From NCBI RefSeq assembly GCF_004785955.1, contig NZ_ML214300.1:237223-301222 (forward strand): a DNA stretch of 64,000 nucleotides, read 5' to 3'. The number at the start of each line of letters is the position of its first letter. Within the stretch, counting starts at the first letter, position 1. A program made the translations under genes and the position numbers. The stretch is from Halostella litorea. GTDB taxonomy: Archaea; Halobacteriota; Halobacteria; Halobacteriales; Natronoarchaeaceae. This document shows, one piece after another, positions 8,691 through 18,799 of the stretch. A model generated the notes under the pieces. That model saw only the letters and a list, made by a program, of their open reading frames with translations. It was not told the origin of the DNA and made no database searches.

Positions 8691-10938
<2,248 letters not shown>

Positions 10939-11059
10939 CAGCGCGACGACCCGGGAGTCAGTTTCCGACGACGTCCGACGACGTGGCAACTGGCCGGAAC
11001 AACTGGTCGGTCCGTCCGCTGGCCGGACCGTCGAGCGGAACAGAACGGCGGGCCCCGCG

Positions 11060-11845
11060 CTACGCGCCCTCGGCGAACGCGTCGACGCCGCGCGCGGGGT
11101 AGCCCACGACCGTCGTCGCGCCGGCCTCCTTCAGGTCGGCGACGCGGTCGCGGACCGTCCCGGGCGATCCCACGAGCGCGTAGTCGCGGACGGCGGCCGA
11201 CAGTACCTCGCGGGCGCGGCCGGTCGCCGCGCTGTCGGTCGGCGCGCCGTCGGGGAGCGCGCGGGCGACGGGCTTGCGCCGCGCCGCGTAGTCGCCGACG
11301 GCGTCGAGGACGGCGTCCTCGTCGTCGGTGAGCACGGTCGGCGCGTACACCGCGACGTCGGCAGCGAGGCCGGCGTCGCGCAGCGCGCGCAGGTCGCGCT
11401 CGGTCGTTCGGGAGAGCAGTTCGTACTGGGTGCCGCCGGCGGCCAGCGCGATGCGCTCGACGCCCTCGGTGCCGACCCAGGCGTCGGGCGCGCGCTCCAT
11501 CGCCGCGCCGAAGCGCGGCGCGACGTCGCGGGCGGCCTCGGCCTCGCTCAGGTAGGCGGGGTGGCCCGCGACCAGGACGCGCCGGACGCCGTCGGGCAGT
11601 TCATCGGTCAGCGAGTCGTCGCCGAGGGGGTCGTAGCCGTCGGCCCGGACCGGCGTGGTGACGAACACCTCGCGCTCGGCCGAAAGCGCCGCGAGCGTCC
11701 CGGGGTCCGGCACGTGCTCGCGGCCCTCGTAGTCGACGGCGACGGTGTCGACCGGCAGATCCGCCGCTCGCTCGACGCGACACTCCGACGGTTTCAGCGC
11801 GACCGCGTCGAGCCCGGCCAGGGTGGACTCGGCACTGGTCAGCAT
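11060..11845 (-). CDS. Luciferase-like-monooxygenase-related protein (haloarchaeal, uncharacterised)
   Basis: This 261-residue protein has an N-terminal half with alternating beta/alpha segments. A C-terminal motif (DYALVGSPGTVRDRVADLKEAGATTVVGYPARG) strongly resembles the end of F420- or FMN-dependent bacterial-luciferase-like (LLM) oxidoreductases. The typical LLM N-terminus is shortened or diverged, so cofactor binding is uncertain. AGAGGTGA ahead of the ATG at 11845 is a plausible Shine-Dalgarno site. It may be a degenerate barrel protein conserved in haloarchaea. I cannot name its reaction. Its neighbours, katG and a Nudix hydrolase, do not indicate a pathway. Confidence 0.65.
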   Translation of the reverse strand: MLTSAESTLAGLDAVALKPSECRVERAADLPVDTVAVDYEGREHVPDPGTLAALSAEREVFVTTPVRADGYDPLGDDSLTDELPDGVRRVLVAGHPAYLSEAEAARDVAPRFGAAMERAPDAWVGTEGVERIALAAGGTQYELLSRTTERDLRALRDAGLAADVAVYAPTVLTDDEDAVLDAVGDYAARRKPVARALPDGAPTDSAATGRAREVLSAAVRDYALVGSPGTVRDRVADLKEAGATTVVGYPARGVDAFAEGA

Positions 11846-11968
11846 CGGCGGTCACCTCTCATGAAGGGAGAACTATCGTCCGCGCGGAACTCGATCCATC
11901 GTCTGTGCGACCATGTGGACCGTACTGAGTGAGCGACGCGCAAAAGGGTATCGTTCGGGGCGAAGCTG

Positions 11969-11987
11969 CCCGCACCCCGTCTGCGGG
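11969..11987 (-). terminator. Candidate terminator hairpin after the Nudix gene
   Basis: CCCGCA and TGCGGG pair around a 7-base loop six bases past the Nudix stop. On the minus strand the hairpin is followed, some 15-20 bases later, by CCCTTTTG. The hairpin is weak but suitably placed. Confidence 0.3.
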
Positions 11988-11992
11988 CCGTC

Positions 11993-12583
11993 TCAGTCCG
12001 CCCGCGACTCGGGGTCGATCCGCTCGGGCGCGCGCCAGTCGGTCGTCAGTTCGAAGAAGTCGACGACGATGCGGCCGGTCGCACCCCACACGGTGTAGCC
12101 GTCGACCCGGAAGTAGTGGATCACGACCTCGCCGTAGTGGGGGTGGTCGCGGCGCTCGTGCTCGTAGTTGTCGGGGTCCAGCATCGCCGCGACCGGCAGC
12201 ACCGCGATCTCCGCCACCTCGTCGTCGTTGGGCGCGTACTCCCGGTCGGGCACCCGCGCGACGTACGGCGTCACCGAGTACTCGGTGATCGTCCGGATGT
12301 CGTCGATCCGCCCGACGACGTCGGCCTCCTCGGGGCGGAGGCCGATCTCCTCGTCGGCCTCCCGGAGCGCGGTCGCCTCCAGGTCCGCGTCCTCGGGCTC
12401 GCGGCCGCCGCCGGGGAAGCTCATCTGTCCGGGGTGCTCGCCGAGGTGTTCGGCCCGCTTGGTGAAGAGGAGGTGTGCCTCCCCGTCGCGCTCGACGACC
12501 GGGATGAGCACGGCGGCGTCGTACTTCTCGCCGGTCACCCGCCGCGGGGCGTGCGCCGAGACGCGGGCCAGGTCCAGTTGCAT
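11993..12583 (-). CDS. Nudix hydrolase, CoA-pyrophosphatase (NudL/YeaB) type
   Basis: This is a 196-residue Nudix enzyme. The Nudix box is intact (GGGREPEDADLEATALREAD followed by EEIGL), with the READEE metal-binding core. Upstream is the segment LLFTKRAEHLGEHPGQMSFPGG, typical of the CoA pyrophosphatase subgroup, which cleaves CoA and its oxidised or acylated forms to 4'-phosphopantetheine and 3',5'-ADP. The start at 12583 is supported by an AGGAG sequence directly upstream. Substrate assignment rests on this subgroup motif; other nucleoside diphosphate derivatives are possible. Confidence 0.88.
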   Translation of the reverse strand: MQLDLARVSAHAPRRVTGEKYDAAVLIPVVERDGEAHLLFTKRAEHLGEHPGQMSFPGGGREPEDADLEATALREADEEIGLRPEEADVVGRIDDIRTITEYSVTPYVARVPDREYAPNDDEVAEIAVLPVAAMLDPDNYEHERRDHPHYGEVVIHYFRVDGYTVWGATGRIVVDFFELTTDWRAPERIDPESRAD

Positions 12584-12613
12584 CTCCTGGTAGTGCTACG
12601 GGGCCGGCACCCC

Positions 12614-13084
12614 TTAGAGCCGCCGGTCGAGCGCCGCCCGGGTGTCGTCCAGCGACACGGGGGCCCACGCCTCGACGTCGTAGCAGACGTCGAGGAGGGA
12701 CGCCATTCGGTCCTCGTCGCCGTCCGCTATCGCGGCCTCGGCGTCGGCCGCGACCCGCACCCGGACCGCCTCGCCGAGCGCCTCGCGGTCGACGCGCCGC
12801 TCGGGCACGTCCATGATGTGGGGCAGGTCCTCGGCGTTGGCCGGCAGCGTCGGGAACGCCGTCGGGCCGGCGAACAGCGTGTCGTCGTGCTCGACGAGCG
12901 CGTACGCGTCGACGGCCGCGTCTATCGCTCCGTCCGCGGCGTCGGCGTCGAACTCGTCGCCGCGGCGGTAGGCCAGTTCCGACAGCGCCGACCGCAGTTC
13001 CTCGCGGGTCAGCGCGTCGAACAGGTCGACGACGCCGGCGAGTTCGTCGCGGTCCACGCCGACGGCGTCGCGAGTCGCGTCCAT
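12614..13084 (-). CDS. Conserved haloarchaeal protein (DUF7109-like)
   Basis: This is a 156-residue acidic soluble protein, mostly helical, beginning MDATRDAVGVDRDELAGVVDLFDALTREE. It lacks transmembrane helices, cysteines in zinc patterns and nucleotide-binding motifs. From memory it fits a haloarchaeal family labelled DUF7109. Residues 1-70 resemble a small helical DNA-binding or winged-helix arrangement (LRSALSELAYRRGDEF), but I cannot confirm this. It sits 30 bases upstream of the Nudix gene in the same direction and may be co-transcribed with it. Confidence 0.7.
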   Translation of the reverse strand: MDATRDAVGVDRDELAGVVDLFDALTREELRSALSELAYRRGDEFDADAADGAIDAAVDAYALVEHDDTLFAGPTAFPTLPANAEDLPHIMDVPERRVDREALGEAVRVRVAADAEAAIADGDEDRMASLLDVCYDVEAWAPVSLDDTRAALDRRL

Positions 13085-13151
13085 GTGCGACCCCTGCGTG
13101 GCCCCGGGGAATGAGGTTTCGGGTCGGGCCGCCCGGGCGGAACGCCAGCCG

Positions 13152-14258
13152 TCACCGGTCCCGCCCGGTCACGCGCTCGACGGCCTCGGCGGAGGCGTCC
13201 GCGACGGCCTCGGGCGCTATCGACGTCGCCGACCACGCGGGGAGGCGGTCGTCGGGACCCGGCGGCCGGACGGCGTCTCTGTACTCCGCGACCTGCTCGC
13301 GCTCGGCCGCGGCGTCGTAGTCGAGGCCGTTGAACCGGGCGTCGGCGGCGTACTGGCGGACGAGCGCCCCGGCGGCGTCGCGGTAGCGCTCCGGGAGCGC
13401 GTCGTAGTCGGGGGCGACGCCGTGTTCCTCGACGACGCGGAACAGCGCCGCGCCGACCTGTCGGGCCATGTCGGCCAGCCCGGTCGGCCCGGACACCGAG
13501 CGGTGGTCGTGCTCGTGACGGCCCAGGTCGACCTGCGCGGTGCCGTCGAAGCCGGCGTGGGCGAAGGCGTCGCCGAGGGTGCCGACCTCCAGCCCCCAGG
13601 CGCGCTGGGCGCGGAGGTCACGCGCGAGGTCCGCGGTCACGGCGAACTCGCCGGCAAGCGCGTAGCGGAACGCGGCGAGGTAGTCGAGCACCGGCGCGTC
13701 GTGGGCGTCCGACAGCGCCCGCACCAGCGGCGCGTAGAACAGGCGGAACAGCCGGCCGTACAGCCGGCCGTTCTCCACGCGGGCGTAGTACCCCTTCGAG
13801 AACGCGTGGCCGTCGGCGAGCGGCGCGAGCAGGCGCGGGACGTGGGCCGCCGAGTACGTCGTCGCGTCGGCGTCGTGGACGACGACGTAGTCGGCGGTTT
13901 CGCTGGCCACGCCGAGCGCCAGCCACACGTCCCGACCCTTGCCGAAGCCGTCGTCCAGCCCGGCGTCGTCGAGCACCGCCTCGACGCCGGGCGCGTTGCA
14001 CCACAGCAGTTCGGTCGGGGCGTCGAACGAGTCGAGCCACTCCGCGAACGCCGGCACCCGGTCGGCGGGCGAGCGCAGCGGGACGACGACCCGCTCCGGC
14101 GAGACCTCCGCCAGCGTCGAGAGGACGCGCTCGGCGGCCAGCCCCGCGTGCTCCCGGTCGGTCATCGGCACGACGACCGCGCTCCGGTCGGTCGGGGCCG
14201 CCGGCGTCGGATCGTCGAACGCGTGGAGCGTCGCGATCCGCTCCTGTACGTACTCCAT
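13152..14258 (-). CDS. Glucosyl-3-phosphoglycerate-synthase-like glycosyltransferase (GT81/GT2 type)
   Basis: This is a 368-residue GT-A glycosyltransferase. It shows the metal-binding D-x-D variant in VVHDADATTY, a preceding GKGRDVWLALG segment, and FSKGYYARVENGRLYGRL. The later motif ALAGEFAVTAD followed by WGLEVGTLGDAF matches the GpgS/GT81 family, which transfers glucose from an NDP-sugar to 3-phosphoglycerate for glucosylglycerate-type compatible solutes. The acceptor is inferred from the family. Tandem ATGs occur at 14261 and 14258. The second is chosen because TTTTTATC (14281-14288) then lies at leaderless spacing. Confidence 0.8.
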   Translation of the reverse strand: MEYVQERIATLHAFDDPTPAAPTDRSAVVVPMTDREHAGLAAERVLSTLAEVSPERVVVPLRSPADRVPAFAEWLDSFDAPTELLWCNAPGVEAVLDDAGLDDGFGKGRDVWLALGVASETADYVVVHDADATTYSAAHVPRLLAPLADGHAFSKGYYARVENGRLYGRLFRLFYAPLVRALSDAHDAPVLDYLAAFRYALAGEFAVTADLARDLRAQRAWGLEVGTLGDAFAHAGFDGTAQVDLGRHEHDHRSVSGPTGLADMARQVGAALFRVVEEHGVAPDYDALPERYRDAAGALVRQYAADARFNGLDYDAAAEREQVAEYRDAVRPPGPDDRLPAWSATSIAPEAVADASAEAVERVTGRDR

Positions 14259-14311
14259 CACCCGCGGGTTGGTCTACACGATAAAAACGGCGGCGACTCG
14301 CGGCGGCGCGG

Positions 14312-15523
14312 TCAGGCCGGGGCGGCCTCGCTGGGCAGCCGGTCGAACGCGTGCAGGGCGACGAGGACGAGCAGTATCGCGGCGAGCCCGACGGCGGAGC
14401 CGCGGTAGACGGCGTCGAACGCGAACCCGGCGTCGGTTATCGCGCCGATCGCCGCGCTCCCGCCGGCCTGTACGAGCGTCATGCCGGCGCTGTACACCGA
14501 GTAGGCGCTGGCGCGGTTCTCGTCGGGCAGCGAGTCCAGCAGGTAGGTGTCGAGCGCCGGGAACAGGCTGTGGACGACGTAGCCGAGGACGACCGACACC
14601 GCGGCGACCGGCCAGAGCGACCGGACCGCGGTGAGGGCGAGCAGGCTCGCGACGAACCCGCCGAGGACGGCCAGCATGAGCGGGACGTGCGGGACGCGGT
14701 CGGCCACGCGTCCGGTGACGACGAACGCGGGGACGCCGGCGGCGAACGCGAGGGTCAGCATGTTGCGCGCCGTCGGTTCGGCGAAGCCCTTCGACTCGAC
14801 GAGGTAGGTCACGTAGAAGTTGAACACGCCGTTCCAGACGAACCCGGTCGCGCCGATGATGGCGACGGCGGTGACGACGATGGGCCACTGGCGCGCCAGC
14901 GCGGCGGCGAAATCTCGGTCCCGGGTCCCGGCCGCGGGCATCTCCGCGCCGCGCGCGACGAGGAAGACGGCGAGCGTCGTCGCCGCGGCGACGGCGCTGA
15001 CCGTCCAGAACACCGCGCGCCAGTCCCACGCCAGCAGGATGGCGCCGACCGCCAGCGGCGCGACGACGGCGGCGAGCTGGCTCGACATCCCGTGGATCCC
15101 GATGGCCCGGCCCACGCGGTCCGGGAACAGTTCGCTCACGAGCGGGTTCGCGGCGACGAAGTACGCGCCGCTGGTCGTCCCCATCAGGAACGCGCCGGCC
15201 GCGAGCACGGGAAACGAGTCCGCGACGGCCGTCAGCGCGGCCGACGCCGCGAGCAGGCCGCCGGCCCCGAGCACGACGACGTGACGGGGCACCCGCGTCA
15301 GCAGGTACCCCGTCGGGAGCCGCGGGACCGCGCTGCCGAGCCAGGCCATCGTCGCAACGAGGCCGACCGTCGCGCCCGAGAGGCCAAAGGAGGCCCGGAG
15401 CGGCTCGACCAGCGGCGCGAAGACGACGCGGGCGAGGTTGACGAGAAACACCGTCGCGCACAGCGAGCCGAACAGCCGCCCCCGCCCGCGGAACGTCCGG
15501 CCCGACCCCTCGCTTGGTGACAC
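14312..15523 (-). CDS. Major facilitator superfamily transporter
   Basis: This 403-residue membrane protein has about 12 hydrophobic helices arranged as two halves separated by a hydrophilic loop near residues 185-200. This is the usual MFS plan and length. The first helix pair contains FLVNLARVVFAPLVEPLRASFGLSGA. The segment MAWLGSAVPRLPTGYLLTR corresponds to MFS motif A between helices 2 and 3. It probably exports or imports a small solute with a proton or sodium gradient. The substrate cannot be told from sequence. It lies upstream of the glycosyltransferase in the same direction after 53 bases. Confidence 0.88.
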   Translation of the reverse strand: MSPSEGSGRTFRGRGRLFGSLCATVFLVNLARVVFAPLVEPLRASFGLSGATVGLVATMAWLGSAVPRLPTGYLLTRVPRHVVVLGAGGLLAASAALTAVADSFPVLAAGAFLMGTTSGAYFVAANPLVSELFPDRVGRAIGIHGMSSQLAAVVAPLAVGAILLAWDWRAVFWTVSAVAAATTLAVFLVARGAEMPAAGTRDRDFAAALARQWPIVVTAVAIIGATGFVWNGVFNFYVTYLVESKGFAEPTARNMLTLAFAAGVPAFVVTGRVADRVPHVPLMLAVLGGFVASLLALTAVRSLWPVAAVSVVLGYVVHSLFPALDTYLLDSLPDENRASAYSVYSAGMTLVQAGGSAAIGAITDAGFAFDAVYRGSAVGLAAILLVLVALHAFDRLPSEAAPA

Positions 15524-15611
15524 GGGCGGCGGTTCGCGCGACCCGGGGTCAAGCTTTTCGAAACGAAAGTGCAGGGGTGGTTTTTTGCCAGGGAATCACA
15601 TACGTTCGCCT

Positions 15612-15779
15612 ATGAGATCCGTCCGCAAGGCGCTCCGCGACGGCGAGCTGTTCAAGGACACGTACGAGCGGCTCACCTGCGCCGAGTGCGAGCAGACGCT
15701 CAAGAGCCGGAACGACCCGGCCGAGGTGTGGACGGTGCGGGAGTGCCCCGACTGCGGGTCGGAGTGGAAGGAGATCTGA
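15612..15779 (+). CDS. HVO_0758-type zinc-finger microprotein
   Basis: This is a 55-residue protein with two zinc knuckles, CAEC (Cys24, Cys27) and CPDC (Cys46, Cys49), and the sequence MRSVRKALRDGELFKDTYER at the start. It closely matches a haloarchaeal family known from Haloferax as HVO_0758-type zinc finger proteins (recalled, not searched). The ATG at 15612 is chosen over upstream in-frame codons because this is where conservation begins. Small zinc proteins like this can be regulators or adaptors, but this one's role cannot be deduced from sequence. Confidence 0.85.
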   Translation: MRSVRKALRDGELFKDTYERLTCAECEQTLKSRNDPAEVWTVRECPDCGSEWKEI

Positions 15780-15884
15780 CCGGGCCCGCGTTGCCGCTTT
15801 CTCACTCCCGGGTACGCTACGACGCGTTCGACCAGCCCCGGCGACCCGAGGACCGTCGGCCCGCACGGGCCGCTGGCGACGCCG

Positions 15885-16325
15885 TCAGGAGAACAGCCGC
15901 TTCAGGCGCGCGACGAGGCTCTTCGAGCGGTCGCCACCGCGGCGGACCTGCTGCTCGCCGGCGTCCGTTCCCGCGTCGCCCTCGGACGACGTCTCGGCCT
16001 CTATCTCGCCGGTCTCGCCGGTCTCCGCGGCCTCGACCGCCCGTTCGAGCAGCGAGCGGGCGTCGTTGACGGCGTCCTTGACGGTGCCCTTGACGACCGG
16101 CTTCCCGTCGAAGCGGTCGCGGCTGACCGCGGTGTCGGCGGCGATGACGACCGCGCCGGCGTCGGCGATTTCGTCGGCCGACAGCTCGTCCTCGGCCCCC
16201 ATCGCCCCCTGGATCTCGACGCGGATGTCGTGGCCCAGCTCCTCGGCGGTCTGTTCCAGGTTCTCCGCCGCCATCTGGCTGTGTGCGATACCTGTCGGAC
16301 AGGACGTGACTGCTACGATGTTCAT
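15885..16325 (-). CDS. ptfB: Fructose PTS enzyme IIB component
   Basis: This protein transfers phosphate from EIIA to incoming fructose at EIIC. The N-terminal 100 residues form a fructose-type IIB domain with the phosphorylated cysteine Cys9 (VAVTSCPTGIAHSQMAAE). A further 45 residues follow: an acidic linker and then a basic, hydrophobic tail (DRSKSLVARLKRLFS) that could form an amphipathic helix. It is the last gene of the fructose cluster, and its ATG overlaps the ptfI stop by four bases, so it is translationally coupled. In the archaeal fructose PTS this chain produces fructose-1-phosphate. Confidence 0.95.
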   Translation of the reverse strand: MNIVAVTSCPTGIAHSQMAAENLEQTAEELGHDIRVEIQGAMGAEDELSADEIADAGAVVIAADTAVSRDRFDGKPVVKGTVKDAVNDARSLLERAVEAAETGETGEIEAETSSEGDAGTDAGEQQVRRGGDRSKSLVARLKRLFS

Positions 16326-18016
16326 GATCGATGAATACGTTCGAGTACCTTAGTTCTCGTGCCGGCCGCGCCGGCGTCCGCCGCCAAGTCCGCGGCCGCG
16401 TCGGTGTCGGTCGCCTCCACGTTCGCCTTCACGTCGGGGATGGTGACGGCGCTCATGCTCAACTCGTCGAGGCCGAGTCCGACGAGCAGTTCGGTCGCCT
16501 CGGGGTCGCCGGCCATCTCGCCGCACATGCCGACCCAGGCGTCGCCCTCGTGGCCCGCCTCCACCGTGCGGCGGATGGCCCGGACGACGCCGGGGTGGAA
16601 CGGGTCGTGCAGGTCGGCCACGCGGTCGTTCTCCCGGGCGGCGGCCATCACGTACTGCGCGAGGTCGTTCGTGCCGATCGAGAGGAAGTCGACCCGCGCG
16701 GCCAGTTCGTCGGCGACGAAGGCCGCGCTCGGCGTCTCTATCATCACGCCGAGTTCGGGGAGGGCGTGGTCGACGCCCTCGGCCGCCAGGTCGGCGGCCA
16801 CCTCGTCGACGCGGTCGAGCGCGGCCTCCAGTTCCTCGACGGTGGCCACGAGCGGGAACATCACGGCGAGGTCGCCGTCGCCCGCCGCGGCGGCCCGCAG
16901 GAGCGCGCGCAGTTGCGTCTCGAAGAGGTCCGCGTCCGGGCCCAGCGAGCGCCGGATCCCGCGCTCGCCGAGGAACGGGTTCTCCTCCTCGGGCAGGTCC
17001 AGATACGGCACCTGCTTGTCGCCGCCCACGTCGAGCGTGCGGACGACGACCCGGCCGTCCGGGAACGCGTCCAGCGCCTCGACGACCGTCTCGAACTGCT
17101 CGTCCTCGTCGGGCGGCGACTCGCGGTCGAGGAAGAGGAACTCGGTGCGGTAGAGGCCGATCCCGTCCGCGCCGCGCTGGACCGCCGGCTCGACCTCCGC
17201 GGGCTGGCCGACGTTCGCCGCGACCTCTATCCCCTTCCCGTCCGCGGTCGAGACGGGGTCGGGCCGGACCTCGGCCGCGTCCGTTTCGCTGGCCGCCGCG
17301 CGTTCCTCGTCGGTCGGGGCGACGACCAGTTCCCCCGCGTCGCCGTCGACCATGACCTCGGCGTCGTCGGGTACGTCGAACAGCGCGTCGCCGACGCCGA
17401 CGACCGCCGGCAGCGCGAGCGACCGCGCGAAGATGGCCGCGTGGGACGTCCGCCCGCCCGTGACGGTGGCGAAGCCGGCGACGCGCTCGGGGTCCAACTG
17501 CGCCGTGTCGCTGGGCGTCAGCCGCTCGGCCAGCACGACCGACCCCTCGGGGAGCGCGGCGAGGTCGACGCGGTCGCCGTCGGTGAGGATCCGGACGAGG
17601 CGGTCGCGCACGTCGCGCAGGTCGTCCGCGCGCTCGGCCATGCGGCCGTCCATCCCCTCGAACTGCTCGATGTGCTCGGCGAACGCCCCGTGGACGGCGT
17701 TGGGGGCGGGCAGCCCGTCGTTTATCGCGTCCTCGACGGCGTCGGCTATCGTCGGGTCGTTGATGAACTGAACGTGCGCGTCGAAGACGGCCGCCTCCTC
17801 CTCGCCGACGCTCTCGGCGGTGCGCTCGCGCTCGCGCTCCAGTTCTGCCTCCGCGGTCTCGCGGGCGTCCGCGAACCGCTCGCGCTCGGCCGCGGCGTCG
17901 ACGCCGCCCTCGGGCGGGTCGGGCAGTTCCGTCCCGGGGTCGTACCAGACGACGGTCCCGACGCCGGCCCGCGGCGTCGCGCCCGTCCCGGGGAGGACCC
18001 GTCGCTCGGTGCTCAT
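16322..18016 (-). CDS. ptfI: PTS enzyme I (phosphoenolpyruvate-protein phosphotransferase)
   Basis: This is a 564-residue enzyme I, which takes phosphate from phosphoenolpyruvate and passes it to HPr. The phospho-histidine is His192 in GGRTSHAAIFARSL. The helical HPr-binding domain is inserted at about residues 40-140. The PEP-binding barrel carries GIGLYRTEFLF, MIETPSAAF and, near the end, WVGMCGEMAGD, where the conserved cysteine is the general acid. Length and order match bacterial EI. It overlaps ptfH upstream and ptfB downstream by four bases each. Confidence 0.97.
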   Translation of the reverse strand: MSTERRVLPGTGATPRAGVGTVVWYDPGTELPDPPEGGVDAAAERERFADARETAEAELERERERTAESVGEEEAAVFDAHVQFINDPTIADAVEDAINDGLPAPNAVHGAFAEHIEQFEGMDGRMAERADDLRDVRDRLVRILTDGDRVDLAALPEGSVVLAERLTPSDTAQLDPERVAGFATVTGGRTSHAAIFARSLALPAVVGVGDALFDVPDDAEVMVDGDAGELVVAPTDEERAAASETDAAEVRPDPVSTADGKGIEVAANVGQPAEVEPAVQRGADGIGLYRTEFLFLDRESPPDEDEQFETVVEALDAFPDGRVVVRTLDVGGDKQVPYLDLPEEENPFLGERGIRRSLGPDADLFETQLRALLRAAAAGDGDLAVMFPLVATVEELEAALDRVDEVAADLAAEGVDHALPELGVMIETPSAAFVADELAARVDFLSIGTNDLAQYVMAAARENDRVADLHDPFHPGVVRAIRRTVEAGHEGDAWVGMCGEMAGDPEATELLVGLGLDELSMSAVTIPDVKANVEATDTDAAADLAADAGAAGTRTKVLERIHRS

Positions 18017-18291
18017 GCGTCTAGTTCGTCCTCTGGCGTCGTAAGGATGTCCGTCAGCGCGTCGAGGGCGGCCTCGGCGTCGTCGCCCTCGGCGACCAGG
18101 CGGACGTCGTCGCCCGACGCGACGCCGAGGCTGGTGACGGCGATCATGCTGCCGGCGGCGACGAGGTCGCCGTCGGCCGCGCCCACCTCCACCTCGGCGT
18201 CGTGTTCGTTCGCCGCCTCGACGAACGCCGCCGCCGGGCGGGCGTGGAGGCCGTCCTCGGGGACGACGGTGACCGTCCGCTCCGCGCTCAT
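18013..18291 (-). CDS. ptfH: HPr phosphocarrier protein
   Basis: This is a 92-residue HPr. The phosphorylated histidine is His16 in PEDGLHARPAAAFVEAAN, and the family's second helix/strand pattern (AGSMIAVTSLGVASGDDVRLV) follows. A serine is present in the AGSMIAVTS region, but no HPr kinase gene is visible here, so regulatory phosphorylation is not implied. It relays phosphate from enzyme I to EIIA. It overlaps both neighbours by four bases within the fructose PTS operon. Confidence 0.96.
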   Translation of the reverse strand: MSAERTVTVVPEDGLHARPAAAFVEAANEHDAEVEVGAADGDLVAAGSMIAVTSLGVASGDDVRLVAEGDDAEAALDALTDILTTPEDELDA

Positions 18292-18764
18292 GCGACGGCC
18301 TCCTTGAGCGTGTCCCGGACGTCCTCGGCGTCCCCCGCGGCGTGGAGGGCCTCGCGGACCTCGTCGTGCATCAGCGCACGCGACAGCGAACTGAGGATCG
18401 AGAGGTGGTCCTCCGCGCCGGACTCGGGCACGAGGATCATAAAGAGGAGCGTCGCCGGCTCCCCGTCCATCGAGCCGAAGTCGACGCCCGCCTCGGAGCG
18501 CGCGAACGCGACCGAGGGGCGGGAGACGGCGTCGGTCTTGGCGTGGGGGATGCCGATCCCCTTGCCGACGCCCGTGGTGGTCTCCTCCTCCCGGGCGAGC
18601 AGCGCCGAGAGCGCGGCGTCCCGGTCGTCGACGCGGCCGGCGTCGACCAGCAGGTCGAGCAGGAATTCGATGGCGTCGCGCTTCTCGGCCGGCGGCTCCG
18701 AGAGCGAGACGTGGTCGGCCGGGATCAGCTCGTCCACGTCGGCCTGATCGATTGTGACCGTCAT
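18288..18764 (-). CDS. ptfA: Fructose PTS enzyme IIA component
   Basis: This is a 158-residue EIIA of the fructose/mannitol (PTS_EIIA_2) type. The active histidine is His74 in GKGIGIPHAKTDAV, within the family's V-G-x-G-I-x-I-P-H-A signature. It receives phosphate from HPr and passes it to EIIB. It overlaps ptfH by four bases and is separated from ptfC by 35 bases, so it could have a separate ribosome loading site. It is a stand-alone IIA rather than the fused IIA-HPr form common in proteobacteria. Confidence 0.96.
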   Translation of the reverse strand: MTVTIDQADVDELIPADHVSLSEPPAEKRDAIEFLLDLLVDAGRVDDRDAALSALLAREEETTTGVGKGIGIPHAKTDAVSRPSVAFARSEAGVDFGSMDGEPATLLFMILVPESGAEDHLSILSSLSRALMHDEVREALHAAGDAEDVRDTLKEAVA

Positions 18765-18799
18765 TGTTTGAAAATGATTGCCCGGGGACTTAACGGTTG

